NCBI GenBank assembly: GCA_049999765.1
Contig: JBNGIQ010009558.1
Span: forward strand, 1 to 44,445
DNA from: Phaeoceros laevis
Lineage: Eukaryota; Anthocerotophyta; Anthocerotopsida; Notothyladales
Reading direction: 5' to 3'
DNA: 44,445 nucleotides
Both the position numbers and the translations under genes were made by a program. Shown here piece by piece: positions 1 through 10,644 of the stretch (the stretch's first letter is position 1; every line of letters begins with the position of its first letter). Under the pieces are notes generated by a model. The model ran no database searches. It was not told the DNA's origin and worked only from the letters and a program-made list of their open reading frames with translations.

Positions 1-566
1 TGCAGCAACAGCCCCACCGCCAGAGCCACCTGACCAGCGGCCGCGGCCACGGCCACGGCCACCGCTACCGCATCGAAGAAGCTCCTCAGCGGCCAGAAGT
101 ACTGCATCCGCGTGGCCTGAGCCACCACGCACCATAACAGCGCGAAGCGCAGGTACCAGGCCAGCTGCGGAATAGCCCGCCGCGTCTCCGCAACCAGCAC
201 CGCCAGCACCGCTGCATTGGCAGCGGCAGCCATAGCCAGCGCCAGAGCTTCCGCACCAGGAGGATACCCGCCATCGGGGTCGGCCGCACTCAGCCCCAGC
301 GCCAGCTGCACCAAGGGTTCCACCAGGCACACCGCAGCAAGCAGCACCAGGAGCAGGTGCGGCGCCAGGGAGGAGGTGCGCAGGCGCACCCGCTTGCCTG
401 ACACGCAGAGCAAGCGGAGACGCCATAGCCCGACCCCTAAGAGCGCCGCGTAAGAGACGGCCAGCACCAGCGACAGCAAACAGGGCGTGAATGCGCCGAA
501 ACCCGTGGCTAGCTCCTTCTCCCACACGCCCCCCGGCGGGGCAAGGCACAACGACCAGGCTGCCAT
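1..566 (-). CDS. ABCC (MRP-type) ABC transporter, 5' part only, cut by the window edge
   Basis: An uninterrupted reading frame starts at the ATG at 566-564 and runs off position 1, giving about 188 residues. It begins MAAWSLCLAPPGGVWEKEL, then FGAFTPCLLSLVL, and later YLRFALLWCVVAQATRMQYFW. It aligns end to end with the N-terminus of the complete ABCC gene at 35741-40240, at roughly four-fifths identity by eye with hardly any gaps. The segment is the TMD0 region: about five hydrophobic helices ahead of the first transport core. No ATP-binding domain is in view. TMD0-bearing ABCC proteins are full-size pumps of conjugates, usually in the vacuolar membrane. The frame has no stop or frameshift, so the gene looks intact here, but nothing past residue 188 can be judged. 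The start is supported by the matching start of the paralogue. Confidence 0.85.
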   Translation of the reverse strand, partial: MAAWSLCLAPPGGVWEKELATGFGAFTPCLLSLVLAVSYAALLGVGLWRLRLLCVSGKRVRLRTSSLAPHLLLVLLAAVCLVEPLVQLALGLSAADPDGGYPPGAEALALAMAAAANAAVLAVLVAETRRAIPQLAWYLRFALLWCVVAQATRMQYFWPLRSFFDAVAVAVAVAAAAGQVALAVGLLL

Positions 567-1415
567 GGCAGAATGCCGGAGCCTGTGAAATGCAAGGCCT
601 CCTGAGAGCCGGGTCTTGTAGGCCCGGCGGGAGCCTGTATCAGCTCCACAAAACCCGTGGCCCAATATGTACACAAGCCTGTTGGTCTACGTGACTCGGG
701 TGTCCAGTGAGGAAAAGTAGCGTGGCGCACTGTGGCCTACCCCATTTATTGATCAGTCAACCGCTATAAAAGGTGCCGCATCCAGGGTCCACGAGTCTCC
801 AATGGATGGAACCAGAGCAGGGAATCCCCGGTCTTGTGAATCCCAACCTGCCACCTGCCAAGGGTGTGGACCGTCCGTCCAGTGACTCCAGCCTTACATT
901 TATTATCTCTCAACGAATTTACAAAAAGATGCGATCAGGGTTTCTGGACCGCAACAGTCCAGACCGTACAGCGTCGGATATTTGGATCGCCACCCTTTAT
1001 TTTAGACGCTTTGCGGTAACAATCCGCCTTCGACATGTGTTTAAGAAAAACGATTGAACAGTTTGAACTTCGAAGATTGCCAAGGAAGCAAGCAAGCCTG
1101 TGCAGTGTTTGAGGGGAGAGTGGGATTAGTGAAAGTCTTGAATGTTTTTATGTAATGAGCTCCCCTAAAATATGTCCCTTTTTTTGTCTACTTGTGTTCT
1201 GTTTTGTTTCTGGCTGCCAGCGAGAGTTATGGATGGCCCGGAGCTGGAGCCGAGGGGGCGCGACCTCCATACCGGTGACAAGACCGATGTTGCCGGAACC
1301 TCGCCACAATTGGCAGGCATTGCACTAAGCGTGCACTCAGCGTGCACCTTCGACAGTGTCGAGGACAAGAATGGCTGCGCATGGCTTTTGGCAGCTGGTG
1401 TTGTGAGCAAGTGTC
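567..1415. other. Intergenic region between divergent ABCC and F-box/kelch genes
   Basis: This stretch separates two genes read in opposite directions and should hold both promoters. I see no convincing coding frame, RNA gene or repeat. The short open frames here lack family features and overlap one another on both strands. Confidence 0.5.
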
Positions 1416-2666
1416 ATGGCAGGTCTTCCGTCCTCGAGCTTGAGAGCAGCGGCCCGAGGTGAAGAGCCTGTGAGCGAAGCAAGTCCCAAGGAAGGAAGGT
1501 GTATCCTGCCCGGGCTCCCGAATCCTGTGGCTTTGCACTGCCTCGCAAGGGTGCCGCGCAGCCTGTATCCCTACCTCAAGGCTGTTTCTCGTGTCTGGCG
1601 GGATGCTCTGTCCTGCAGAGAGATCTACAAGGTTCGGAGGGAGCTAGGGTGCACGGAGGCCTGGATTTACCTCTCTTTTGCCTCTCGGACAGGATTTCCA
1701 GCCAAGAATTGGTTTGAGGGCTACGATCCCGTCGCCAACGTGTGGAAGTTCCTCTCTTGGATGCCCGGACTGGAGGACACAGAGACTCTCAAGGGCTTTG
1801 CCTGCGTGAGCGTGCACGGGAGCCTGTATGTGATCGGAGGGCGGGTGACTGTCACATTCCCCCCCGCGGGGGAGACCAAGCCGAGGATCAGGAGCGATGT
1901 CTACATGTACGACTGCATCTGCAACACCTGGACCAAGTGCTGCAGCATGGCAGCTGCCCGTGTGGACTTCGCCTGCAGCGTGTGCAACGGTATGATCTAT
2001 GTTGCAGGTGGTCGGAGCCAGCTAGGGCATGAGAAAGGCGTGGCGAGTGCGGAGGTGTATGATCCGAAGCAGGATCGCTGGTTTGAGCTCCCTAAGATGA
2101 GCACTGGGCGGTACAAATGTGTGGGAGTGACTCTCAACAGCAAGGTGTATGTCATAGGAGGCTTCACCTCCTCGGGCAACAGTGACGGGAGTGAGACCGT
2201 AGACTTGTTTTCCTGGAACCGCAGCTCGGTGGAAATCTACGAGCCGGCCTTGGAGCAGTGGGTGTTCGTCAAGGGAATGTGGCAACTGGACATCCCTCCT
2301 TACCAGGTTGTCAATCTGGAAGGTCATCTCTACAGCTCTGGGGACCTTTTGAACTCGTGGAAGGGCTGCATCGAGCTGTACGACGAGGTGCTCAACATGT
2401 GGAAAGCGGTGGGAGGGCCTCGAAGACGGCTGCGGGAGGACCTGGAGTACCAGAATGCCCGACGTTATGTCACCATGGCAGCCATTGGGAAGCGACTGTA
2501 CTTCCTAGGAGGTTACTGCAACTGTGATCATGAACCTTTCTGCCTGGACACAGTTAGCATCTTCAATACCACTGGTGGAGCAGAAGTTGGTAAATGGCAG
2601 GCCCTGCCTCCCGTGCCCAAAGCTTGCAGGGAACTCTGCAGCCATTGCTGTGTAGCAGATGCGTAG
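1416..2666 (+). CDS. F-box/kelch-repeat protein
   Basis: A single-exon gene of 416 residues. Residues about 30-70 (PGLPNPVALHCLARVPRSLYP, then SRVWRDAL) fit a degenerate plant F-box, the part that docks on SKP1 in an SCF ubiquitin ligase. From about residue 75 there are kelch repeats with the usual turns: YDPVANVWKFLSWMP, GSLYVIGGR, YDCICNTWTKCCSMAAAR, GMIYVAGGR, YDPKQDRWFELPKMSTGR, SKVYVIGGF and KRLYFLGGY. These would form a beta-propeller that binds the substrate. The ATG at 1416 is chosen because it lies just before the F-box. A second F-box gene follows on the same strand but is not kelch-like. The substrate cannot be told from sequence. Family call is firm; exact orthologue is not. Confidence 0.9.
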   Translation: MAGLPSSSLRAAARGEEPVSEASPKEGRCILPGLPNPVALHCLARVPRSLYPYLKAVSRVWRDALSCREIYKVRRELGCTEAWIYLSFASRTGFPAKNWFEGYDPVANVWKFLSWMPGLEDTETLKGFACVSVHGSLYVIGGRVTVTFPPAGETKPRIRSDVYMYDCICNTWTKCCSMAAARVDFACSVCNGMIYVAGGRSQLGHEKGVASAEVYDPKQDRWFELPKMSTGRYKCVGVTLNSKVYVIGGFTSSGNSDGSETVDLFSWNRSSVEIYEPALEQWVFVKGMWQLDIPPYQVVNLEGHLYSSGDLLNSWKGCIELYDEVLNMWKAVGGPRRRLREDLEYQNARRYVTMAAIGKRLYFLGGYCNCDHEPFCLDTVSIFNTTGGAEVGKWQALPPVPKACRELCSHCCVADA

Positions 2667-3205
2667 GCCGTGTGTGTGTGTTTTAATATTCGGTGCTAGA
2701 ATCTTTCGTCGAGTGCAAATGTAGTGATGTACATACATATACCTGATATTGGCCATCCACAGAGAATTTGTTGCTCCTCTTGAGGCTGCCAGGTTCAAGA
2801 AGCCCGAGGGATTAAACTTGAACGCTACACTGAATGCAATAAGCAGCTGCTTCTTTACCCGGAAGGAGATACTTTGCCCTGTGAATGTTCGAAACTGTAA
2901 TCCCCTTCTCTCCACCTTGAAGAAAGTAAAACGTGCAGCATAGGCAGGAAAACCCGAGCAGTCCCGTGCCCCTCGCCCTTCGGTTAGGGCAGGGTGCTGC
3001 CAGCGTAGTGGGGAACGGGAGAATGTAGATAAGTAGCGGGGAAACAGGAGTCTCGGCGGAGGGAGGGACGCAGGGAGGAGGAGCAAAAGAAGACCGAAAG
3101 TTTCCACAAAAGAGACCAAAAGATCTGAAATACAACCGATCCTTCGTCGCCACAATCTCTTTTGGACTGAAGCTTGGTCTTGTTCTTTCTTCTTGCAAAC
3201 CGACC
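2667..3205. other. Spacer between two F-box genes
   Basis: About 540 bases containing the 3' end of the kelch gene and the 5' region of the next F-box gene. Open frames on the minus strand here are low-complexity shadows without family features. No TATA box or repeat stood out. Confidence 0.4.
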
Positions 3206-4480
3206 ATGGCGGACTGTTCCGATGGCAACAGAAGTCGAACGGGGGGCAGCCCCTTCGACGCTCTCCCAGAGTGCCTGCTCGGAGCTATTCTTCTGTGCTT
3301 GCCGCATGCGAGCCGCTTGCAGAGCCGCTGCGTTTGCCCGGCGTGGAACCGCACAGTGTCGGCCTTGGAGGCCGCTACGCCGGCCGGGCCAGCATGGTGC
3401 TTGGCAGTCGAGCAGCTGAACGGTGATGAAGGCCTGGGGCCCAAGGACACAATCCACTGCTTCACAGTTCGCCCAGGTTCGGGGGAAAATGTCCCGCTTC
3501 CAGCTACATTTCCTCCCGGTTGGTCTCCTGCTGCGCATGGTGGCATTCGGGGAGGAGGCCGGTCGGGGCTGATGGCCTTCTTCGACTACAACGGAAGCCC
3601 GGGCCAGTACTGGGTTGGAAATCCGGTTCATGACCAGTGGGAGAAGGTTCTTGAGCCGCCTCCTTTCCAGCGTCTTCCATTTGGTAGACAGAGGTTTGAG
3701 TTTGTGACGGAGGAAGGTTCAGGCTTCTTCAAGATTGTGCAGTTCCAGATGAACGAATATCTTGCGCCTCCCAGTACGAGCAAAGTGGTGAGGCAGCACA
3801 CCAATTTTCTCATCCAAGTTTACTGCTCCAGGTCCCGAACATGGAAGGTTGCAGCAAAACAAGACGAACTCGTGTTCAACAAAATGAACCAGTTCTGTTT
3901 GTTGGACAGAACTGTCTTCTTTATCGGGTCCGTTGATGGACCTCTGGTGCAGATTTGGGGGTTCCATGTGGACCACGAGACTCTTACTCCTGTCACACCT
4001 CCGGCCAGATGGCCTCACAGGCATATCTTGCCCTATTTCACCTCACTGCAGCTGGTTCACGATTCTGATCAAGGGGTGAAAATGTTGCTAGTTGGTCACC
4101 AAAGAGCGGGTACCAACTTGAATGCCAAAGACAGGTTATACGAAATCAGGTGCAATCCTGACACTCGTCGGTGGGTTGTGGAGAGGGAGCTGATGCTTGA
4201 TTATGCTGGAAATGATGATACAGAACAAGAGAGCTGGGGCTTACATTTTGTGGCATACAACCAAGATGAGGTGTACGAGATCCCAGATGTGATTCAGGAG
4301 ACTACGATTTTCTACCACGACGAAGAGGTTAAGAAATGGTGCGCATGGTATGTCGATAGCCCTATATCAGCTTGGGGGGAGTTGTCCTCTGCAACATTTT
4401 TGCCCTGTGCTTGTTGCCGTTTGTTCAGCGAGACTTCAGCTGAGACATCACACAACCTCGATGGAGAAATGTCAAGCTGA
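3206..4480 (+). CDS. F-box protein with a non-kelch C-terminal domain
   Basis: A single-exon gene of 424 residues starting in a good context (gaccATGGCG). An F-box lies near the N-terminus, about residues 17-55: FDALPECLLGAILLCLPHAS, then SRCVCPAWNRTV. The rest contains WVGNPVHDQWEKVLEPPPF and other segments typical of F-box-associated beta-propellers, such as 'NP...W..LPP' and 'YCSRSRTWKV', but no clear kelch consensus. The predicted role is substrate recognition in an SCF ubiquitin ligase. The last 40 residues, from about LSSATFLPCACC, look less conserved in style. A splice event before the stop that would change the C-terminus cannot be ruled out. Confidence 0.8.
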   Translation: MADCSDGNRSRTGGSPFDALPECLLGAILLCLPHASRLQSRCVCPAWNRTVSALEAATPAGPAWCLAVEQLNGDEGLGPKDTIHCFTVRPGSGENVPLPATFPPGWSPAAHGGIRGGGRSGLMAFFDYNGSPGQYWVGNPVHDQWEKVLEPPPFQRLPFGRQRFEFVTEEGSGFFKIVQFQMNEYLAPPSTSKVVRQHTNFLIQVYCSRSRTWKVAAKQDELVFNKMNQFCLLDRTVFFIGSVDGPLVQIWGFHVDHETLTPVTPPARWPHRHILPYFTSLQLVHDSDQGVKMLLVGHQRAGTNLNAKDRLYEIRCNPDTRRWVVERELMLDYAGNDDTEQESWGLHFVAYNQDEVYEIPDVIQETTIFYHDEEVKKWCAWYVDSPISAWGELSSATFLPCACCRLFSETSAETSHNLDGEMSS

Positions 4481-4791
4481 GTTAGCACAATATTTTCGTG
4501 TGAGGCTGCACTCACTGTTCGTGTCCTCTCTGGCGCTGCTATGGTAGTTTCTCAAGGCCATTGCTGCAAGCAAGATAGTTCCTTATCTCCCTTAGTAAAC
4601 ATTGGGAGCTCAAGGTTGTTGTTTGCATGTTGGCTGGCAATCATAAGATTTGCAGATGGAAGACTGCACTGTCACCGCACTGCCAAAGGAAGAACTTCCA
4701 AGCAGCATTTTAGTTGTACTTTGGCAGTCGACAGAATCGAGGGGATTTGCAATATCTTGTTGCATACGCTGCTGTCGCTGTTTCAAGAGCA

Positions 4792-5097
4792 TTAACCCTT
4801 AAGCGCCCAGGCGTGTAAACCCCCGTTACTTTTCGCGGCTTCGCTCTCCCGGGGCACCGATCCCATAACGGGTCCTAGTTGGGAACTAGGGCCCGTTATA
4901 TTTTGTGGCCTTTTTTTTGTCCGGTTGGAAGCCTCAAAGTACGGAGTTCCCTATACCGTTGGATAGAGCTCGATGCCCTCTATCTAACCATATAAAATTT
5001 TAATAATTTTAAAAACATTGTATGTGTAATTATTTTCAGAATCGTGGGGCGAGGACAGAACAGGACACATATGGCCTGTGGGGTCATTAAGGGTTAA
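4792..5097. mobile_element. Short non-autonomous piggyBac-like element (MITE) with TTAA target duplication
   Basis: A 298-base segment (4796-5093) begins CCCTTAA and ends TTAAGGG, an inverted terminal match. It is flanked directly on both sides by TTAA (4792-4795 and 5094-5097). The TTAA target and C-rich/G-rich ends are the known signature of the piggyBac superfamily. Inside, 4865-4900 forms a fold-back: ATAACGGGTCCTAGTT against AACTAGGGCCCGTTAT, with one G-T type mismatch. No transposase frame is present, so it would have moved only with help. It lies in the 3' flank of the CHX gene, which is read from the other strand and stops at 5135. The short terminal match limits certainty. Confidence 0.6.
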
Positions 5098-5134
5098 CCA
5101 GAAAAATTGCGGAACGAATTGGGAGGCAAAGTGT

Positions 5135-7826
5135 TCATTCTTTTTGAAGTGCAGAATTGTATTGTTGAATGACAATGACAGTGGCCTTGGTTGGAGGCCC
5201 TTGCAATTCGCAAGCTAGAGCATCTCCAATGGGTCCCAACTCAACGAACTCCTGGACCTGGCCAGCACTCCGGGCTACCAGAGGACAGGGAGTGCGACAA
5301 CTTCCTACCAAGATGAGGTCAAACTCCTCGCGCTTGCCAAACTCCAGTGCTGCCGAAACGGCGTCACTCGTGTGGTGCTCTTCGTACTGAACGGATTCGC
5401 TACCATCAGCTGCCAACTGTGGGTTGGATTGCTTGGCTGCCGCAAGGTGGTGTTCGTCGAGCTTTCTTTCCAGCGCATGATCAACCCCGGCAGTTTGAAA
5501 GACATAGAAAGAGTTGGAAGGGCTCCCTGGCACTTTTGTCAACTCCCGGCTTGCTTTCCGGGAGTGGCCTGGCCTGGTGGCGGCAGAGGTAGATGCGTCT
5601 TCAGGCATCCAGTCCACAACATGCTCAGCATTCTTCTCCGGCAAGAATCTGATGATCTTCAGTTTGACACCAGGGTGCTCTGCCATCCGGCACCCCAAGC
5701 TAAGAGCCTCCCGGTCATCAGGGCCACCGAAGAAGAGGATGAGAGCAAAGTGGTCTACCTGACCGGGGGAATTCTGCCCATGTTCTCCAAGGCCCCGATT
5801 GACAACAATGGCGACGGAGCAGGGAGCATGGTCCAGGATTTTTTGGTTCACAGAGCGGTATGCGGCCTTGCCCTGATCAAGCAACCCATCTGTGGCCTGG
5901 TGTTTATGGAAGGGGAGAATCAGAAGCCGGACCCGTTTCTCCGCAGCTGTGGAGCAAACGTCTTCGTGCATGTCTTCGAACCTGGATATGGCAGTCATAG
6001 GCCTGACTGCAACCTTGGAGAGCTGAGCATAAGCTTCGAATGCTATGGTGATTTGATCCTTGCTTCCACCAGCAGAGTCTGTGCCGGTCTTGAAGTGTGG
6101 AAGGCCGTTCTTCCTGGCTCTCTGGACAAGCAGGATGTCAGAGGTCCTTTCTGACATCTGCACAAGGTGCAAAATGTACAGCCTGATGGCCCGCTTTCTT
6201 GTGCCTCGGGCTGCTTCGGTTATATTCATCATGGCTTGCACATGTTGTATACCACGGATGCATGCTAGCATTCTCAGTTCTTTCTTCTCACGGTCCACGT
6301 CAAGCGTCCTGTCTGTGTAGGGAATTTGGTTCCTGGCTGGCTTATAGATTGCCATCACCACTGGTGTTGTCATAAACGTTGTGAAGAGAGCCATCACCAC
6401 CATAATCGCGAATACTTCAGTGTTAAGAACCTGCATGCCAGAAGACCATGTTAGAGTACTAAAATCTTGTCAGCACTTTAATCTGCTGGATAGCTCTTCT
6501 CAACGAATCCTCAGGAAACCGACTTACACCTTTGTCGCGACCAATGTTGAGGACAATGAGCTCCACCAGGCCTTTGGTGTTCATAAGGAACCCCAAGGTG
6601 AGTGATCTGCGAACATCCATCTTGTTCATCCTTGCAACAATGAATGTCCCTATGATCTTTCCTCCACAGGCAACAGCAATAACAAGAAGAAGGAGGGCAC
6701 CAGACTGGCCACCTTTGATCGATTTAATGTCTGTCTTTAAACCACTAGCAGCAAAATACAGAGGAAGCATCAGAATAGTGACAATATCCTCCAACTTCTC
6801 GGTCATTGTGCTTGCAAACTGGCCCTCTTTAGGAACGACAAGCCCGAAGATGAAAGCCCCAAAGATAGCATGTATGCCTATGACATCAGTGACAAACCCA
6901 GCAGCCAGAACAGCGGCAAGTGTGATGCAGATGTGACTTTCTCTCATCGGTTCGTTTTCAGCATGCTGGTTCACAATCCATTCCATGAAAGGCTTCACAA
7001 CCAGAAACATGAGAAGAACAAATCCTACACCACAAAGCAGCACCCAAGCTGCTATGGCGGGACTCCTGTTAGTGCCTGAGAGAGCTATTGCAAGGGCTAG
7101 TAGTATCCATGCAACTACATCATTCACTGCAGCTGCGGACATGGCCATCTGGCCCACATCTGTGGTGAGCAGCTTCCGTTCAGCCAGTATTCGCGCCAAG
7201 ACAGGAAAAGCCGTGATGGACATGGCCACACCCATGAACACAATGAAGGGCAAAGTCTTTCCTCCCTGTGCAATGGTGGAGTGCAGGACGAAAGAAACTC
7301 CAACTCCTGCAGCGAAGGGCACTGTGATACCTGCAGCAGCAATCATGACAGCCACTTTGCCGGTTTTGCGCACAGTTTTCAGGTCCAACTCCATGCCCAC
7401 CATGAAGAGGAAGAAAATGAGGCCTATCTGGGCAAATGTATCCAGCACAGGGATACTCTTCTTAGGAAAGATGTCGTTCAGGTACTTGGAATTTCGCCCA
7501 AAGGCAGATGGTCCAAGCAGTATTCCTCCCTTCAGCAACAGGCATCATGGTTAGACTTCTGCTCCTGAGAGAGAGATTGTGCCAAGTCTGTCAAACGCGG
7601 CTAAAACAAACATCGAAATCACTCCACGTACAATCATCTCTGCGATGACTCGAGGTTGCCTGAGGGGCCTCAACACGAATGCCAGTGCTCTTGTCAACGC
7701 CAGTACAAAAGAGACCTGGATAATCAGCAACGGGAGAGCAAAGTCTATCGGGCTGTCTCCTTGAAATGCACCGTTCGAAGCCGCTGCCATCGGTTTCGGA
7801 CATGTTGGACAGACCGGGCACGCCAT
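5135..7826 (-). CDS. CHX-family cation/H+ antiporter (CPA2)
   Basis: Three exons on the minus strand: 7826-7632, 7529-6528 and 6430-5135, joined by GT-AG introns of 102 and 97 bases. They give 830 residues, normal for plant CHX proteins. Residues 1-430 are a multi-helix Na+/H+ exchanger core. After joining they read [23 protein letters not shown] across intron 1 and [15 protein letters not shown] across intron 2, both canonical for the family. The [21 protein letters not shown] segment carries the conserved Asn-Asp pair of the transport site. The second half is the hydrophilic C-terminal domain, ending with [20 protein letters not shown] proteins exchange K+ (or Na+) for H+ at endomembranes or the plasma membrane. 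The ATG at 7826 gives the usual short Cys-rich leader. Confidence 0.93.
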
Positions 7827-8046
7827 GTCGACAAGCCCAGTTTACAGCATGATCGTCGTCGCCTTCACTTGAGAACAACATAAACGTCTTTACTGAAGAG
7901 CGTCATAACAATTGAAATGCCTGACCGCACCAGAAGTTAACGAGCAACTAGTTTAGAGTGTATGAAAAGACCTAATGTGACGAGATCAAGCGTACTGCCT
8001 GCCCCTTGTTATTCTGCGTTTTGGTTCCCTCCTTGCTTCCACAAGT

Positions 8047-8475
8047 ATGTCCCACTACTGGACAGTTTCTTATGGTATAGCTAATCATACTGGTCACACT
8101 TGCCGTGAATGCAGAGGCATCATTTATGTTGATACACCAATATGTGTGCGCGACGGAAGAAAGATAAGGTTGTTCTATCACAAAGATTGCTTCTCTGGCA
8201 CCTCCGATCCTCGTTCGCAACAAAGTAGTTCAATACACAATCTCGAAAAATGGGGAGGAGCAATTAGCTCCCAAGCACCTAAAAGCAAGGGTTATGGGAA
8301 GTGGTGGACAGGACAATATGGGTACCAAAATGGAATGCAACTTCCACAATCTTCTTTGACATCCTCTAGCAAGACTTCTAACATTTCAACTACCAAAATT
8401 CCAAGTTCAAAACTCTCTTCTAAAAGCTCCTCGTCCTCCTCTTCTTCTAAAAAAGGGTCTTACAAAGAAAATTAG
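8047..8475 (+). CDS. Small PARP-type zinc-finger-like protein
   Basis: 142 residues, single exon. The N-terminal half matches the spacing of a PARP-type zinc finger: YGIANHTGHTCRECRGI, then RDGRKIRLFYHKDCFSGTSDP. This supplies Cys-x2-Cys, then His-x2-Cys, with the Asp-Gly-Arg between. No ADP-ribosyl transferase domain follows. The C-terminal third is a Ser/Lys-rich low-complexity tail (KSSSSSSSSKKGS). PARP fingers sense DNA breaks, but a finger alone could bind nucleic acid or protein, and I do not assign a function. The gene is clearly more AT-rich than its neighbours and is followed by 1.3 kb of AT-rich DNA. It may have arrived by transfer or with a mobile element, or simply lie in an AT-rich block. 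Confidence 0.65.
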   Translation: MSHYWTVSYGIANHTGHTCRECRGIIYVDTPICVRDGRKIRLFYHKDCFSGTSDPRSQQSSSIHNLEKWGGAISSQAPKSKGYGKWWTGQYGYQNGMQLPQSSLTSSSKTSNISTTKIPSSKLSSKSSSSSSSSKKGSYKEN

Positions 8476-10644
8476 CTCACTTGACTTATCATACTAAAGT
8501 ACAATGAAGTAATCATGATGCAAATTGGGCAAATAATTATAAGATATCATATATGTTATATGTCGATATAGTTTTGTGAGAAAGATATATCATTCAAATT
8601 ATATATATCTGTAATAAATTGTTCACTCAAAAAATATGTCATTCTCTAATTCTGCATACACTATACTTATGAAAGATATATAGCAACATTTCAAAGATTC
8701 TAAAACTTTGTAGTGCAAAGTGGTGAATTATTTCAAGCTTACCAATCTTTCGTTTTGCTAATGATGAGCATGTAATTATTTAAAATTTATATTTATTCTT
8801 AAATTCTTATTAAATCTCTAGGAACATATACCTCAAAGAAACTATTATGACCTACCACTTGGTTCCTAAAATTGAATGTAGTGGTAAAATTAGTGACATG
8901 GCACTATTGTTGTATGCTGATACTGCCATGTCACTACTTAAAAATGCTCCATCATGTCATTACTACTTAGTATTGCTCCACCATCCCCCCTTATAGTAGA
9001 TGTCTTTTGGGCTTGAGTAGCTATTAGGTTAGTTTACACCATATAAATATACATGTCAAGTCAGTGCACCACCATGATGTAAGCATCGCAATCATGACAT
9101 CAACTTCTCTGCAAATTAGAACACACCAACATCCAAGTTATTGATATAACGGTGACAAACATGCACAACGAGTAGAAAATGATGTAGTATGCAATAGAGC
9201 TTAAATATTTGAATATTAAAATTCCTATTTATAATTGGTATACAACGATAATGAATTTTTTCTTGGGCTGATTAATAGTACATAAAACTACTACAAAACC
9301 TCCTTGGTGAAAAAATAGTAATATAGAAAAAGATTCAGGTTATCCAATGTTTACCATGAGCTCTCTAAAAAAGCTCCACAAAAAAGGAAATAATTTACGT
9401 GAGAGTGGTATTTTTCAGGAGTTATTTACGGACAGCTCCACAATCCTCGTCTTTGGCAAAAAATATAATTTGTATTGATAATTATATTGAGTGATTCTGC
9501 ATTGATAATTATATTAAGTGATCTCTTAGTAGTCCCTCAACGTTTCCTAGTGGTCTAAATGTAATGCCTGATTTTTGTAACATTTCCCTCCATATTTTGA
9601 TTGTCTAGTAGACTCTAACCCTGAGGTTTGGCATCATAGCTTTAGGGCTGCATATGACTATTTGATAATATTATTCATAAAAATAACTACAAAGTCACAA
9701 AGTGTAAACTATACCATAAAGACTTCGCTCATTTCACTTTCAAAATAGGTATGATGGACTCCCTTGCATAAAAAACAATTGAAATGGATATTATCATGTT
9801 GTCTAGTTTAGCACAACCATTGTTGGTGGTATACCACCCCATGCGACCAACGCTCTATGGTGTAACTTTAGAGCTTAGGGTTTCACTTGGCAATTTTTCT
9901 TCTCGCTCAATATTGACCCTTACACTACAAGACCCCACCTTCAATCAATACAAAATACGATGGAAGGATCAGCTATTCACCTATACCCTCGTGGATTTAT
10001 AACAAGAACTGATATGGTTCTGGTCCTTCTGGAAGGTGTGTTTAACAAAGGATATAATGCTAGAGGGCGATTGCGCATGGGCCATGGGCCTCTTCAGCTC
10101 TCTCATCAAGGATCACACATTTGCCGCCAATGTGGTGGTACGTCGTGGCATTGTATACAGCAGTCTCGTCTTCTATACGAATCTGCTTTTTTGTCGAGTT
10201 TCGTTGCTTGTAGTAAGACTTTGATTTACCGGGCTGGGTCGGATGGATATCCACCACGCACTCGTTTCCTTCAACCGGGGATAGATCAGTACCAGGAAAT
10301 CCAGCATTGCAGCTCTGCCGTCCGAGCCAGGCTTTGAACGATCTCAATCAAGGGCGACAGTTCCGAAAAGCGCTGTGGACATGCGCGCCTCCAGCCCGGC
10401 TTGAAATTGGGGCACAGCAGGACGAGTTGAAAGTGGGCAGGGCACTCACTAGACTACTTGGTTGTCAGGGTTTCGAATCCCTTGGAAGTGAGGCCAAGCT
10501 CAGCCTTGGAAATCTGGTTGAAGCCAAGTACAGTGGCTGAGGGCTGGTAGCAATCTTCTCTGTTGCGGCCGCTAGCTGAGGTCGAAGTACGGTGGTACGA
10601 AGACGGCTGCTGCTGAGGCGTGCTTGACAAGTTTGGATCTGTGG
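8476..10644. other. Gene-poor AT-rich stretch (8476 to about 9780) and its flank
   Basis: The first 1.3 kb is markedly AT-rich (runs such as atatatatctgtaat and aaatttatatttattc), unlike the GC-balanced remainder. No frame has coding character. A LINE 3'-tail relic is listed separately at about 9627-9660. From 9784 to 10644 base composition returns to normal. Several short frames there overlap each other and show no family features. Confidence 0.5.
9627..9660 (+). repeat. Relic of a LINE 3' tail
   Basis: The stretch gtttggcatcatagctt...ggctgcatatgac matches the 3' end of the LINE at 19478-19511 (gtttggcgtcatagcct...ggctgcatacgcc) at 28 of 34 positions by eye. The same strand and the shared tail suggest an older insertion of the same family whose body is missing or too diverged to see. 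Confidence 0.4.

Noticed and set aside
5372-6154. 260-codon plus-strand open frame
   Set aside because: Antisense shadow of the third CHX exon; no features of its own.
9784-10347. Overlapping small open frames
   Set aside because: They overlap on both strands, lack motifs, and have lengths expected by chance.
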